Positions 8,005 to 17,057 of a stretch of DNA of 64,000 nt are shown piece by piece. This DNA comes from Hydrogenophaga sp. (GTDB lineage Bacteria > Pseudomonadota > Gammaproteobacteria > Burkholderiales > Burkholderiaceae_C): contig NZ_JAUCZF010000006.1 of NCBI RefSeq assembly GCF_030373245.1, positions 1 to 64,000 on the forward strand, read 5' to 3'. The position numbers and the translations under genes were made by a program. Positions within the stretch are counted from its first letter, which is position 1, and the number at the start of each line of letters is the position of its first letter. The notes below the pieces were generated by a model. The model did not search any database, was not told the origin of the DNA, and saw nothing but the letters and a program-made list of their open reading frames with translations.

Positions 8005-10800
8005 TCAGCGCGGCAGCGTCAGCGTCTGCACGTTCAAGCCATCGGACAGACCAATTTCGAACAACCCGCCGGCTGGCAGGTGCGCGGTACCCAGCTGGGC
8101 CTGGCCCCCTTGCGCTTGCAGCGCGAGCACGCTGCGCTGGCCGTTGGGCAGAACATGCTCGATCGTGGCCAGTGGATAGAGCGCGGCGTTCCAGGTGAAC
8201 ACCGTGCTGGCGCCGTTCACGCTGCGGTTGGCCCAAGGTGTGGTGTCACGCGGGCTGGCACTGGCTGCACGCGCCTTGGGCATGGCGGCGACGCGCTCGC
8301 CAATCTTGCGGCCACCGCTGAGCACCGCGATCCTGGCGACGCGGCCAGGATCAGGCAGCACGCCGGTGAAGTGTTGCGCGGGTGGATCGGCATGGTCCAC
8401 TTCGGTGGCCACCACCCCCACACGAATCGTGCGCCCGTCGGTGGTGGTGACCTCGACCTGGTGCGTGGTTTCCGCTGGCGCAGGCACCCGCCCGCGACTG
8501 GGCAACACTTTGTCGATGCGCGCGTTGCTGCCTTCGATGGTGCCACTGATCACCAGCAGCGGGGTCTCCGCTGCAGCAACCTCGAACAAGCCGATGTTGC
8601 CCGCACCACGCTGCGCTTCCAGGAAGCTCTGCACAAAGCTGTAGTTGTAGTCAGAGAACCAGCTGCCGCCGCAATAGCCCATGACATCGGCCCGGGTAGA
8701 GCCTGCTCCCGGCGCCACGATGGTGCGCGTATTGCTGTCGAACAGCGGCACAGGCGGCATGACGCCGCCTGCATAGGGATAGGCCGCATCCGCGCTGGCG
8801 GTGTTGCCACAATCGGTGTGCCGACGCGAGAAGTTATGCCCCAGCTCGTGCACCATGGTGCGACCCCAGCTGGTGCGTGAGGAATCCCAGCCCAGGCTGG
8901 ACAGGCTGGGGGAAAACGAGGTCTGGGAATTGACATAGCCGATGCCCGCGATGCCTCCGCTCACCATCGGCCGGACCAAGCCGTAGTACAGAGCGTTCGG
9001 TGCTTCGCGGCGGCGCAGTGCTTCAAGTTCAGACAGCGTATCGCTCCATTCGGCGCTGGTGTCCACGCCGTCGGTCACGCTGGTGAGCGTGTAAGGCGCG
9101 CGGAAGTTCACGGTGATTTCGTTGCGCGCCAGCGGCAAGGTGCGCGCCAGCTCGTTGAGCACCTGAGCCTGGCTGGGCAGCGCGGGCTGGTTAGAGCCAG
9201 ATACCAGCGGCACGATCACCACGGTCAGTCGCGTCGCCGAACCCACCACGGGCGTAGCCTCCTGGCTGGTCTGGGCGCCAACGGCATTGCTCGGGTCCAC
9301 TTCCACTCTCACACGCAAACCGGGGTCGACCCAGGCGGCGGGCAACTGCACCCGGAATGTCTGCGTCAGGCTGTAGCGCTGGCTGTCGGAGGGTGTCTGG
9401 CCAGTGGGCAGTTGCGGCAGCGTCGTCGGGCCCGTCATGTCCAGCGTGCCCAAGGTGGTGGTGCCATTGAAGCCGCGCAAGCGCACCGACGGCGCCGGGC
9501 GACCTGCCGTGGGGGCGTTGACATAAGCTCTGACCCAGGTCTCCTGTCCTGGGTTGAGGCGCTGGTAGTTCGCATTGGCGGCTTGCGACTGCACCTGGGC
9601 GAATTCAATGCCCGAAATCTGCACCGGATTCACACAACCCGATCCGACGACCAGGTTGCCCGCCGCCACATTGGGCTGCGAGGCGGACGTCAGGGTGATC
9701 GCGGCACAAGCTGCGCCGGCAGGCGCTGGGAACACGATCTGAGTCGCACTGCGACCGCTGATAGTCGCTGGACTTCCACCGACCAATACGCCGCTCACCT
9801 CGTCCAGACCGCGACCCGTGAGAGTCACTGGGTCACCGGCAGCGCTCACCGTGTACACGGCAGCGCTGTCCACCTCGATGCGGGGAATGACGCTGAAGCT
9901 CGCCGTGGACCGCAGGCTTTCGCCAACGCCAAACTGCAGCGTGATCGGCCCGGTGGCCGCGCCGACGGGGACCGTCACCGTGAGCGCCGATGTGCTGCGC
10001 GCCGTGATGTTGGCGGCGGTGCTGGTGCCGCTGAACAACACCGCGCCGACGCGATCCAGCCCCTGACCGCTCACAACCACCTGCCCGCCCACCAGGGCAG
10101 CCATGGGCGAGAAACCGGCGATGCTCACTGGGGTCAACACCGTGATCGCCTGTGGCAGCACCTGGGCCACATTGTTGACATCCACCACGGTGAGGCTGCC
10201 CGAGGGCGCGCCCATCGGCACCGTCACGCGGAGGCTGGTTGCGGTCGCCACACCCACCGGCGGCAAGGTCACGCCACCGAGGCTCACGCGCTGGATGCGA
10301 TCGATCTGCGTACCGCTCAAGGTGAGCTGGCCGCCAGCGACCACGGAAGTCGGTTCAACCCGGCTCACCGTGACCACCTGGAGGATGGTCAGAGGCACAC
10401 CCGACTGCGCAGCGCCATTGGGCCCCGAGACCTCGATGGCCCCGCTCAACGCACCGCTGGGCACCACCACGTCGATGCGGGTGGCCGAGCGCACGGTGAA
10501 GCCAGGCGCAGCAACGCCGCCCAGCCGCACGCTGCTCACCCGATCAAGGTTCGTGCCGATGATGGCCACCTCGCCACCTGCAGCCACTGACGTTGGCGAG
10601 AAACTGGTGATCGTGGGCGCCGTGGCAGGCGCCGCAGGCAACGCAGGCGCCGGCTGGCCAACCTCTGGAACCAGGTTGCTGGCGCTCTCGCCACCACCAC
10701 AGGCCACCAGGAGCACCAGGGCCGTGGCAGCCAAAAACCGTTGTAACAGGCGCCTATGGCCTTCAACTAAGGCAGGCCTACAAATCAGAAACAGGCTCAC
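8005..10800 (-). CDS. Lipoprotein with TIG repeats and metzincin-like metalloprotease domain
   Basis: A predicted exported lipoprotein of about 931 residues. The N-terminus has a signal helix ending in the lipobox LVLLVAC followed by GGGES. Four IPT/TIG-like beta domains follow, each opening with a pattern like SFSPTSVAAGGEV and containing LDRVxxVxxGG. The C-terminal third holds MVHELGHNFSRRHTDCGN near residue 650 and the met-turn-like DVMGYCGGSW. This is the zinc-protease pattern HExxHxxxxxH, but the usual Gly three residues before the last His is Ser. The start is uncertain: the frame is open to 11019, and GTG at 10800 is chosen because it gives a normal lipoprotein signal. It is convergent with ruvC. 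Substrates are unknown. Confidence 0.75.
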   Translation of the reverse strand: MSLFLICRPALVEGHRRLLQRFLAATALVLLVACGGGESASNLVPEVGQPAPALPAAPATAPTITSFSPTSVAAGGEVAIIGTNLDRVSSVRLGGVAAPGFTVRSATRIDVVVPSGALSGAIEVSGPNGAAQSGVPLTILQVVTVSRVEPTSVVAGGQLTLSGTQIDRIQRVSLGGVTLPPVGVATATSLRVTVPMGAPSGSLTVVDVNNVAQVLPQAITVLTPVSIAGFSPMAALVGGQVVVSGQGLDRVGAVLFSGTSTAANITARSTSALTVTVPVGAATGPITLQFGVGESLRSTASFSVIPRIEVDSAAVYTVSAAGDPVTLTGRGLDEVSGVLVGGSPATISGRSATQIVFPAPAGAACAAITLTSASQPNVAAGNLVVGSGCVNPVQISGIEFAQVQSQAANANYQRLNPGQETWVRAYVNAPTAGRPAPSVRLRGFNGTTTLGTLDMTGPTTLPQLPTGQTPSDSQRYSLTQTFRVQLPAAWVDPGLRVRVEVDPSNAVGAQTSQEATPVVGSATRLTVVIVPLVSGSNQPALPSQAQVLNELARTLPLARNEITVNFRAPYTLTSVTDGVDTSAEWSDTLSELEALRRREAPNALYYGLVRPMVSGGIAGIGYVNSQTSFSPSLSSLGWDSSRTSWGRTMVHELGHNFSRRHTDCGNTASADAAYPYAGGVMPPVPLFDSNTRTIVAPGAGSTRADVMGYCGGSWFSDYNYSFVQSFLEAQRGAGNIGLFEVAAAETPLLVISGTIEGSNARIDKVLPSRGRVPAPAETTHQVEVTTTDGRTIRVGVVATEVDHADPPAQHFTGVLPDPGRVARIAVLSGGRKIGERVAAMPKARAASASPRDTTPWANRSVNGASTVFTWNAALYPLATIEHVLPNGQRSVLALQAQGGQAQLGTAHLPAGGLFEIGLSDGLNVQTLTLPR

Positions 10801-11237
10801 GGCGACAGGCTCCCCAGGCAACAATGCATCCAGTGCCGCGACGGCACCACAGCCCGAGGCGACAGCCAGCGGGATTCGCGCATTGTGAGGGGCTGCACGC
10901 AGGCCTTGAGAAACTGACCAGCAAAACCGCGGGGTGGCCTGACGCGCGGCTTTTTTGGTCGACAGGCGGTGAGCGTCGGCATGGCCGGCACCGACAAGGC
11001 GCGCCCGTGTCGAGTCCACGTCCTGTCTTCGCTCCGTGCATCCGGTCTGTCTGGCGGGAGCTTCAGTCGATCAGAGACTGAAGCACCGTTTTTCGACACG
11101 CGTGGCGGTTCAAGAGATCTATATGCGAGGCGAGAAACGCGGCCGGGACAGCCTAGCGGCAAGGCAACGCAGTCGTGGCGCTTGGCCTCTTGGGCCACAG
11201 CCCGCAGGCAGCGGGGTGAAAAAAGTGTGAACAGACC
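10801..11237. other. 437-bp intergenic stretch without a supported gene
   Basis: The stretch lies between the lipoprotein gene start and the 58-codon gene that ends the dcw cluster. Short overlapping ORFs exist in several frames but none has recognisable protein character. Near 11050-11065 there is an inverted pair (TTCAGTCGATCAGAGACTGAA) that could form a hairpin. Near 11177-11213 there are GC-rich inverted segments (TTGGCCTC/GGGCCA, CCCGC/GCGGG). The lipoprotein promoter should lie here, but no convincing -35/-10 pair was found. Confidence 0.5.
11217..11231 (-). terminator. Putative terminator tract after the dcw cluster
   Basis: Read on the minus strand this is TTCACACTTTTTTCA, starting seven bases past the stop of the 58-codon gene. 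The identical 15-mer follows rnpB at 47429-47443. A small GAGC-GTTT-GCTC hairpin lies in the last codons just upstream. The six-T run and the shared sequence suggest transcript ends, but the hairpin is weak. Confidence 0.45.
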
Positions 11238-11414
11238 TTAGAGCAAACGCTCCAGGATCAGCACACCAAAAAAGCCCAGCGCGGCGATGACCGTCCATTT
11301 GAGGATCATCAATCCCCAGCGCTTGTAATGCGGCTTGCTGGTGGCGATGTAGAGAGCGAAACAGACACCGGCTGCCAGCAGCAGGAAAAAGATGGCGAAA
11401 CGAAAGAGCAACAT
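11238..11414 (-). CDS. Small two-helix membrane protein downstream of lpxC
   Basis: A 58-codon ORF starting 9 bp after the lpxC stop on the same strand. The product begins MLLFRFAIFFLLLAAGVCFA, giving one hydrophobic helix. A basic loop (SKPHYKRWG) follows, then a second helix (MILKWTVIAALGFFGVLIL) ending in ERLL. Two clean helices with a positive loop and the position at the end of the dcw operon support a real gene. It belongs to no named family I can identify. A link to envelope biogenesis is guessed from position only. Confidence 0.75.
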   Translation of the reverse strand: MLLFRFAIFFLLLAAGVCFALYIATSKPHYKRWGLMILKWTVIAALGFFGVLILERLL

Positions 11415-11423
11415 GCTCAGGGC

Positions 11424-12347
11424 CTACCAGGCGGGCGCGAGCTGGGCGAATCCCTGCGGCGCTTGCTGGTCCTGATCGAAGGTCACGATCTCGTAGGCGT
11501 CCGGCTGCGCCAGCAAAGCGCGAAGCAGCTGATTGTTCATGGCGTGACCGCTTCGAAACGCGCTGTAAGCGGCGAGCAGCGGCTTGCCCACGATGTAGAG
11601 GTCACCCATGGCATCCAGAATCTTGTGTTTCACAAACTCGTCCTGGTAGCGCAGGCCATCGGCGTTGAGCACTTTCACATCGTCCATCACGATGGCGTTG
11701 TCCAGCCCGCCCCCCATGGCCAGTCCATGGGAACGCATCATCTCCACGTCTTTGGTGAAACCGAAGGTGCGGGCACGCGCGATATCGCGCGCATAGGTGC
11801 CGCTGCCGAAGTCAAACACCACGCGCTGCCCGGTGGCATTGACCGCGGGATGATCAAACTCGATCTCGAATGTCAGCGTGTAACCGTGGTGCGGCTCCAG
11901 GCGCGCCCACTTCAGGCTGGCACCCTGACCTTCTCGCACTTCCACCGGTTTGAGCAGGCGGATGAAGCGCTTGGGCGCCTTTTGCGTGACGATGCCTGCG
12001 CTCTGCAGCAGGTAGACAAACGACGCCGAGGAGCCGTCGAGAATGGGCACCTCTTCGGCGGTGATGTCGACCATGAGGTTGTCCAGCCCCAGCCCGGCGC
12101 AAGCGCTCATCAGGTGTTCAATCGTGTGCACCTTCACGCCGCCGTTAGAGATCGTTGAAGCCAGCCGGGTGTCGGTCACCGCTTCGGCATTGACCGCGAT
12201 CTCAACCGGCTCCGGCAGGTCGACGCGTCGGAACACGATGCCGGTGTCTGGCGCCGCAGGTCGCAGCGTCAGCTCCACCCGCTGACCACTGTGCAGGCCA
12301 ACGCCCACCGCTTTGGTCAGAGATTTGAGGGTGCGTTGAGCCAACAT
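11424..12347 (-). CDS. lpxC: UDP-3-O-acyl-N-acetylglucosamine deacetylase LpxC
   Basis: LpxC is the zinc enzyme for the committed step of lipid A synthesis. The 307-residue protein has the expected metal and catalytic motifs: [11 protein letters not shown] (first zinc His), [15 protein letters not shown] (zinc His and Asp), and [14 protein letters not shown] (catalytic His). The N-terminal [19 protein letters not shown] is characteristic. It follows ftsZ at the distal end of the dcw cluster, the usual proteobacterial place. A 199-bp gap with a palindromic element separates it from ftsZ. Confidence 0.97.
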   Translation of the reverse strand: MLAQRTLKSLTKAVGVGLHSGQRVELTLRPAAPDTGIVFRRVDLPEPVEIAVNAEAVTDTRLASTISNGGVKVHTIEHLMSACAGLGLDNLMVDITAEEVPILDGSSASFVYLLQSAGIVTQKAPKRFIRLLKPVEVREGQGASLKWARLEPHHGYTLTFEIEFDHPAVNATGQRVVFDFGSGTYARDIARARTFGFTKDVEMMRSHGLAMGGGLDNAIVMDDVKVLNADGLRYQDEFVKHKILDAMGDLYIVGKPLLAAYSAFRSGHAMNNQLLRALLAQPDAYEIVTFDQDQQAPQGFAQLAPAW

Positions 12348-12427
12348 CTTTGAATTTTAGTTTTTCGAGCGGAACCAGGCTGCTCAAGGCCACTATCCTG
12401 GCCATAGCCAAGAGGACCGAACCGCTT

Positions 12428-12553
12428 CGATTGATCGATTGGATAGCGTAGCGAGCGGTTCGAGGTGACGCCGCGGCGCGGAGCCGTACTTGGGTACGGC
12501 GAGCACCACAGGCGTCAGATCGGGCTGCGCAGTAGCTTTACAACGATCAATCG
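12428..12553. repeat. Nested palindromic element between ftsZ and lpxC
   Basis: Three nested inverted pairs share nearly one centre: CGATTGATCG (12428-12437) with CGATCAATCG (12544-12553), TGACGCC (12466-12472) with GGCGTCA (12511-12517), and GCCGTAC (12483-12489) with GTACGGC (12494-12500) around a TTGG loop. The right outer arm contains the last codon and stop of ftsZ. A separate 8-bp pair GAACCGCT/AGCGGTTC overlaps the left end. The form suits a MITE-like remnant or a long RNA hairpin. No transposase is present. Confidence 0.65.
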
Positions 12554-13767
12554 GCTTGTTTGCGCAGGAAAGCCGGAATCTCAAAATCGTCCATGCCGCC
12601 CGAAGACAGCGCGTCCACCTTGGCTGCAGCCTGGGTGCGGTTGGTCCGCCAGACGCTGGGGGTCTGCAGGCCTTCGTAGCTTGGCTGAACGGCGCCGCTG
12701 CCACCCGGGCCGGCGACCACCGAATTGAGCGTAGGTGGTGCGTTGAAGGGCACGTTGTCGGTACCCGTTCTCAGCACCTGCAGCGGAGGCGCCGTGCGGC
12801 GAGCGCCCTGGCGCGACAACCCGGTGGCCACCACCGTGACGCGCATTTCATCGACCAGGCTGTCGTCGTAGGCGGCGCCGTAAATCACATGCGCTTCGGG
12901 CGAGGCGTAGGCGCGAATGGTGTTCATCGCCAGCTTGGATTCCGACAACTTGAGCGAACCCTTGGCTGCCGTCACCAGCACCAGCACACCCTTGGCGCCG
13001 GAGAGATCGATGCCCTCGAGCAGTGGGCAGGCCACCGCTTGCTCGGCCGCGATGCGCGCGCGGTCCGGTCCAGCGGCCACGGCCGTGCCCATCATGGCCT
13101 TGCCTGGCTCGCCCATCACGGTTCGCACGTCTTCAAAGTCGACGTTCACATTGCCGTACTCGTTGATGATCTCAGCGATGCCGCCGACAGCGTTTTTCAG
13201 CACGTCGTTGGCGTGGGCAAAAGCCTCGTCCTGCGTCACGTCATCGCCCAGCACTTCCAGCAGTTTTTCGTTCAGCACCACGATCAGCGAGTCCACATTG
13301 GCTTCGAGCTCGGCCAGGCCGTTGTCGGCGTTGGTCATGCGGCGACCACCTTCCCAGTCGAACGGCTTGGTGACCACGCCCACGGTGAGAATGCCCATTT
13401 CCTTGGCCACGCGCGCGATCACGGGTGCTGCACCGGTGCCGGTGCCACCGCCCATGCCGGCGGTGATGAACAGCATGTGAGCGCCGTCGATAGCCGCTCG
13501 GATGTCGTCGATGGCCTGCTCCGCAGCATCGCGGCCCTTTTCAGGCTTGCTGCCGGCGCCCAGACCGGTGCCTCCGAGCTGGATGGTCTTGTGCGCCGAG
13601 CTGCGTGCCAGGGCCTGCGCATCCGTGTTGGCGCAGATGAACTCCACGCCCTGCACGGTGCGCGAAATCATGTGGTCCACCGCGTTGCCGCCACCGCCGC
13701 CGACACCGATCACCTTGATCTGGGTGCCCAGGTTGAACTCTTCCACTTCAATCATTTCGATGCCCAT
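12547..13767 (-). CDS. ftsZ: Cell division GTPase FtsZ
   Basis: The tubulin homologue that forms the Z ring. The 406-residue protein has IKVIGVGGGGGNAVDHM for nucleotide binding and the signature GGGTGTGAAPVIARVAKEMG. The T7-loop region is NVDFEDVRTVMGEPGKAM. A variable linker of roughly 70 residues leads to the C-terminal peptide DDFEIPAFLRKQAD, which binds FtsA. The ATG at 13767 has a strong ribosome-binding site (AGGAG, then AGAAAAA). The 263 bp between ftsA and ftsZ carry a dispersed repeat and otherwise no clear gene. Confidence 0.98.
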   Translation of the reverse strand: MGIEMIEVEEFNLGTQIKVIGVGGGGGNAVDHMISRTVQGVEFICANTDAQALARSSAHKTIQLGGTGLGAGSKPEKGRDAAEQAIDDIRAAIDGAHMLFITAGMGGGTGTGAAPVIARVAKEMGILTVGVVTKPFDWEGGRRMTNADNGLAELEANVDSLIVVLNEKLLEVLGDDVTQDEAFAHANDVLKNAVGGIAEIINEYGNVNVDFEDVRTVMGEPGKAMMGTAVAAGPDRARIAAEQAVACPLLEGIDLSGAKGVLVLVTAAKGSLKLSESKLAMNTIRAYASPEAHVIYGAAYDDSLVDEMRVTVVATGLSRQGARRTAPPLQVLRTGTDNVPFNAPPTLNSVVAGPGGSGAVQPSYEGLQTPSVWRTNRTQAAAKVDALSSGGMDDFEIPAFLRKQAD

Positions 13768-13975
13768 TTTTTCTCTCCTGTTGTGCCCGCTGCCGCAAGG
13801 CGTTGATTCGTCAAAAACCAGAACTCAAACCCAAAAATAGACGCTGTGTCTGCCTCAGCCAGGCGGTCCGGTGTGCTCCGAACATCGCCATCGTCGTCGA
13901 CGGAGCGGCCGAGGCGGCGGACCAAGATGCATGCCGGGATCCAGTCCAGAGGCAACGTGAAGCTGGCTTGGCCAG

Positions 13976-14030
13976 CCCTCAGGTGCTGCCCCCTTGAGGG
14001 GGTCGCGCGAAGCGCGGTGAGGGTGATTCA
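13976..14030. repeat. Dispersed GC-rich repeat, copy 3
   Basis: Immediately after ftsA, the core CCCCCTTGAGGGGG is followed by TCGCGCGAAGCGCGG, the same block order as other copies. It occupies part of the 263-bp ftsA-ftsZ gap. The rest of the gap has an open 67-codon minus frame without recognisable features, and the ftsZ ribosome-binding site. Confidence 0.65.
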
Positions 14031-15260
14031 TCAAAACGTCCCCACAAACCAGTTCTTCACCCGGTCCAGTGCGCCCTGCATGGACCCCGCCTTCTGTGCC
14101 ACCTTGTGGCCGCGCACCCGCGCCAGCCGCGCTTCTTCGAGCAGGCCCATGACAGTGGCCGCACGCGTCTGCGCCACCATGTCCGAGAGCGCGCTGGCGT
14201 AGCTCGGCATGCCACGGCGCACCGGCTTCAGGAAGATGTCTTCGCCCAGCTCGACCATGCCGGGCATCACCGCACTGCCGCCAGTGAGCACGATGCCCGA
14301 GGACAGCACTTCTTCATGGCCCGAGTCGCGCACCACCTGCTGCACCAGCGCAAAGATCTCTTCCACTCGAGGCTCGATCACGCCAGCGAGCGCCTGGCGA
14401 CTGAGCATGCGCGGTGCGCGATCGCCGAGACCAGGCACCTCGACCTGGGTGTCCGGATCGGCCAGCAGCTGCTTGGCGCAACCGCTCTCGACCTTGATGT
14501 CTTCGGCATCCTTGGTCGGCGTGCGCAGCGCCATCGCGATGTCGCTGGTGATGAGGTCGCCAGCGATCGGAATCACCGCGGTGTGGCGGATCGCACCGCC
14601 GGCGAAGATCGCCACGTCGGTGGTGCCTGCGCCAATGTCAACCAGCGCAACGCCCAGTTCCTTTTCGTCATCGGTCAGAACCGCCTGGCTGGACGCCAGG
14701 GGGTTGAGCATGAGCTGGTCCACTTCCAGCCCGCAGCGGCGCACGCACTTGATGATGTTCTCGGCCGCGCTCTGCGCGCCGGTCACGATGTGGATCTTGG
14801 CCTCCAGCCGGATACCGCTCATGCCGATGGGCTCGCGCACTTCCTGGCCATCGATCACGAACTCCTGCGGCTCCACCAGCAGCAGGCGCTGGTCGGTCGA
14901 AATGTTGATGGCTTTGGCGGTCTCGATCACGCGGGCCACGTCGGCTGCGGTGACCTCGCGGTCTTTGATCGCCACCATGCCGCTGGAGTTGATGCCGCGA
15001 ATGTGGCTGCCGGTGATACCGGTGTAGACACGGGCAATGCGGCAGTCGGCCATCAGCTCCGCTTCCTTGAGCGCCGCCTGGATGCTTTGCACGGTGGCGT
15101 CAATGTTGACCACCACGCCGCGCTTGAGTCCATGACTGGCCGACACGCCCAGACCGGCGAGTTTGAGCTGACCACCGGGCAGCACCTCGGCCACCACCAC
15201 CATGATCTTGGCGGTGCCGATGTCGAGTCCGACGACGAGGTCCTTGTATTCCTTGGCCAT
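14031..15260 (-). CDS. ftsA: Cell division protein FtsA
   Basis: The actin-like protein that tethers FtsZ to the membrane. The 409-residue protein starts with LVVGLDIGTAKIMVVV (phosphate 1 loop). It contains VALVDIGAGTTDVAIFAGG (phosphate 2) and SSGIVLTGGSAVMPGMVELG (adenosine motif). The C-terminal ALDRVKNWFVGTF is the amphipathic membrane-targeting helix. It starts 13 bp after ftsQ. Confidence 0.97.
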   Translation of the reverse strand: MAKEYKDLVVGLDIGTAKIMVVVAEVLPGGQLKLAGLGVSASHGLKRGVVVNIDATVQSIQAALKEAELMADCRIARVYTGITGSHIRGINSSGMVAIKDREVTAADVARVIETAKAINISTDQRLLLVEPQEFVIDGQEVREPIGMSGIRLEAKIHIVTGAQSAAENIIKCVRRCGLEVDQLMLNPLASSQAVLTDDEKELGVALVDIGAGTTDVAIFAGGAIRHTAVIPIAGDLITSDIAMALRTPTKDAEDIKVESGCAKQLLADPDTQVEVPGLGDRAPRMLSRQALAGVIEPRVEEIFALVQQVVRDSGHEEVLSSGIVLTGGSAVMPGMVELGEDIFLKPVRRGMPSYASALSDMVAQTRAATVMGLLEEARLARVRGHKVAQKAGSMQGALDRVKNWFVGTF

Positions 15261-15273
15261 GATGATCCGTGGG

Positions 15274-16068
15274 TTATCTCGTGTTGGGTTGGGGCTTGGT
15301 GTCGCTGTCCGACACCGTGGTCACGCCGCGCACACGCAGCGCGTAGCCGTTGGGGTAGCGCAAATCGACCGACTCCAGCGCCCCGGGGTAGCGCTGGGTG
15401 AGCTGGCTGAGGGTGGCGGTGAAGCGCTGCACCCGGGCCTGAAGTTCATCTGGCGTGCCTCGGCCGATTTCCACCTTGGCGCCGCTGTCCAGCGTGGCTC
15501 GCCAGCTGCCGCGCTCATTGAGTTCCAGGCGATCGAGCCCCAGGTCGAGTCGCGACAGGTCTGTGCGCAAGGCCTGGTAGAGCACCCACACTGTGGCGGA
15601 CTGGTCGCGCGGTCCAGCAAGCTCGGGCAGGCCGTCGAGGTCTTCCGGATTGGCCTCGAACACTTCGCCGGCATCGTTGACAAGCTGGCCAGAGCCCGCT
15701 TCACCCCACCAGGCCACAGCCTGGTGTTCCTGCAAGGTGACGCGCAAGCGGTTGGGAAACTCTCTCTGGACCACCGCTTGGCGTACCCAGGGCACGGTTT
15801 CAAACAGACGGCGCACCTGCTGCAGATCCACCGTGAGAAAACTGCTGGACAGGCTGGTCTTCATCTGCGTGGCGAGCTGGGCGCGAAACGTCACCGCGTT
15901 CTGGTGCACCACATCACCGTGCACCGAAATGCCCTTGACCGACCACACAGGATGGCGAACCGCCCACAGGCTGAAGGCACCCAGGCACATGAACGCAAAC
16001 AGCGCCGCCAGCGCGCGCGTGGCGGCGGTCATGAGCTTGACGTCCAGGGGCAGGTCGGTGGCCGGCAT
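15274..16068 (-). CDS. ftsQ: Cell division protein FtsQ
   Basis: A bitopic divisome scaffold of 264 residues that links early and late division proteins. It has a short cytoplasmic N-terminus and one membrane helix (ATRALAALFAFMCLGAFSLW). The POTRA domain begins PVWSVKGISVHGDVVHQNA and contains RRLFETVPWVRQAVVQREFP. A beta domain follows. It lies 8 bp after ddl in the normal dcw order. Confidence 0.94.
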   Translation of the reverse strand: MPATDLPLDVKLMTAATRALAALFAFMCLGAFSLWAVRHPVWSVKGISVHGDVVHQNAVTFRAQLATQMKTSLSSSFLTVDLQQVRRLFETVPWVRQAVVQREFPNRLRVTLQEHQAVAWWGEAGSGQLVNDAGEVFEANPEDLDGLPELAGPRDQSATVWVLYQALRTDLSRLDLGLDRLELNERGSWRATLDSGAKVEIGRGTPDELQARVQRFTATLSQLTQRYPGALESVDLRYPNGYALRVRGVTTVSDSDTKPQPNTR

Positions 16069-16076
16069 GGTGGGCC

Positions 16077-17057
16077 TCAGGGGGTCGCAGGACTGGGGTT
16101 ATCCAGCGCCGCGCTGGCCAGCAGCGTCAGGCACAGGTCTTCGTACGACATGCCGGCCGCGCGCGCCGACATGGGCACGAGCGAGTGGCTGGTCATGCCA
16201 GGCGAGGTGTTGATCTCCAGCAGGTAGGGCGTTCGTGTGGCGGCGTCGATCATCACGTCGGCGCGCGACCAGCCGCGACCGTCCAGCGTGCGGTAGGCCT
16301 GCAACACCAGCGCCTGGATCGCGGCCTCCTCGCCCTCGGGCAGACCGCAGGGCACGAGGTACTTCGTGTCGTCGGTGAAGTACTTGTGCTGATAGTCGTA
16401 ATTGCCATCGGGCGCCACGATACGGATCACCGGCAATGCCTGCGCCTCGTCGCCAGTGCCCAGCACCGGGCAGGTCACTTCGTCGCCGGCGATGAACTGC
16501 TCACACATCACCATCGGGTCTTGCTTCGAGGCGAGCGTATAGGCGGCATCGCACTGTTCACGGCTCAGCACCTTGGTCAGGCCAATCGTCGAGCCCTCGC
16601 GTACCGGCTTGACGATCATCGGAGTGCCCAGTGCATCGAACGCGGCGCGGGTTTCTTCGGCGCTGTGCACCTGGCGCCAGGCGGGAGTCGACAAACCCTC
16701 GGCGATCCAGATGCGCTTGGTCATGAGTTTGTCCATCGCCACCGCCGAGGCCATCACACCGGGACCGGTGTAGGGAATGCCCATGAGTTCGAGCGCGCCC
16801 TGCACCGTGCCGTCTTCGCCAAAACGGCCGTGCAGCGCGATGAAGCAGCGAGCAAAACCATCGCGTTTCAGCTCACCAAGTTCGCGCTCGGCGGGATCGA
16901 AAGCGTGTGCATCCACGCCTCTGGCTTGCAACGCCGCCAGCACGCCCTGGCCAGACATCAGCGAGACCTCGCGTTCGGCCGAGCGGCCGCCCAGCAGCAC
17001 CGCCACCTTGCCCATGGCCCGTGAGTCGATGTGGGTCATTGGAGTTTCCTTGTTCAT
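16077..17057 (-). CDS. ddlB: D-alanine--D-alanine ligase
   Basis: An ATP-grasp ligase of 326 residues that makes the D-Ala-D-Ala dipeptide for MurF. Motifs are [19 protein letters not shown] at the N-terminus, the ATP-binding [18 protein letters not shown], and [18 protein letters not shown] with the metal-binding Glu and Asn. The ATG at 17057 overlaps the murC stop (ATGA), which favours it over the internal ATG at residue 15. Confidence 0.96.
   Translation of the reverse strand: MNKETPMTHIDSRAMGKVAVLLGGRSAEREVSLMSGQGVLAALQARGVDAHAFDPAERELGELKRDGFARCFIALHGRFGEDGTVQGALELMGIPYTGPGVMASAVAMDKLMTKRIWIAEGLSTPAWRQVHSAEETRAAFDALGTPMIVKPVREGSTIGLTKVLSREQCDAAYTLASKQDPMVMCEQFIAGDEVTCPVLGTGDEAQALPVIRIVAPDGNYDYQHKYFTDDTKYLVPCGLPEGEEAAIQALVLQAYRTLDGRGWSRADVMIDAATRTPYLLEINTSPGMTSHSLVPMSARAAGMSYEDLCLTLLASAALDNPSPATP

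Noticed and set aside
8005..11019. Start of the lipoprotein at GTG 11019
   Set aside because: This would put about 73 unusual residues before the signal helix and lipobox, which is not compatible with lipoprotein export.
10797..11198. 133-codon minus ORF upstream of the lipoprotein gene
   Set aside because: Low-complexity Arg/Pro translation with no motif; likely chance in a GC-rich gap.
11100..11230. Possible c-di-GMP (GEMM-I) riboswitch, suggested by GGCAGCGGGGT and GAAACGCGGCCGGGAC
   Set aside because: The conserved receptor sequence and three-way pairing do not line up, and no plus-strand gene follows.
12490..13806. 438-codon plus-strand ORF opposite ftsZ
   Set aside because: His/Gly/Arg-rich translation typical of an antisense frame; ftsZ is unmistakable on the other strand.
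13752..13955. 67-codon minus ORF between ftsA and ftsZ
   Set aside because: It overlaps the ftsZ start and has no ribosome-binding site or recognisable features.
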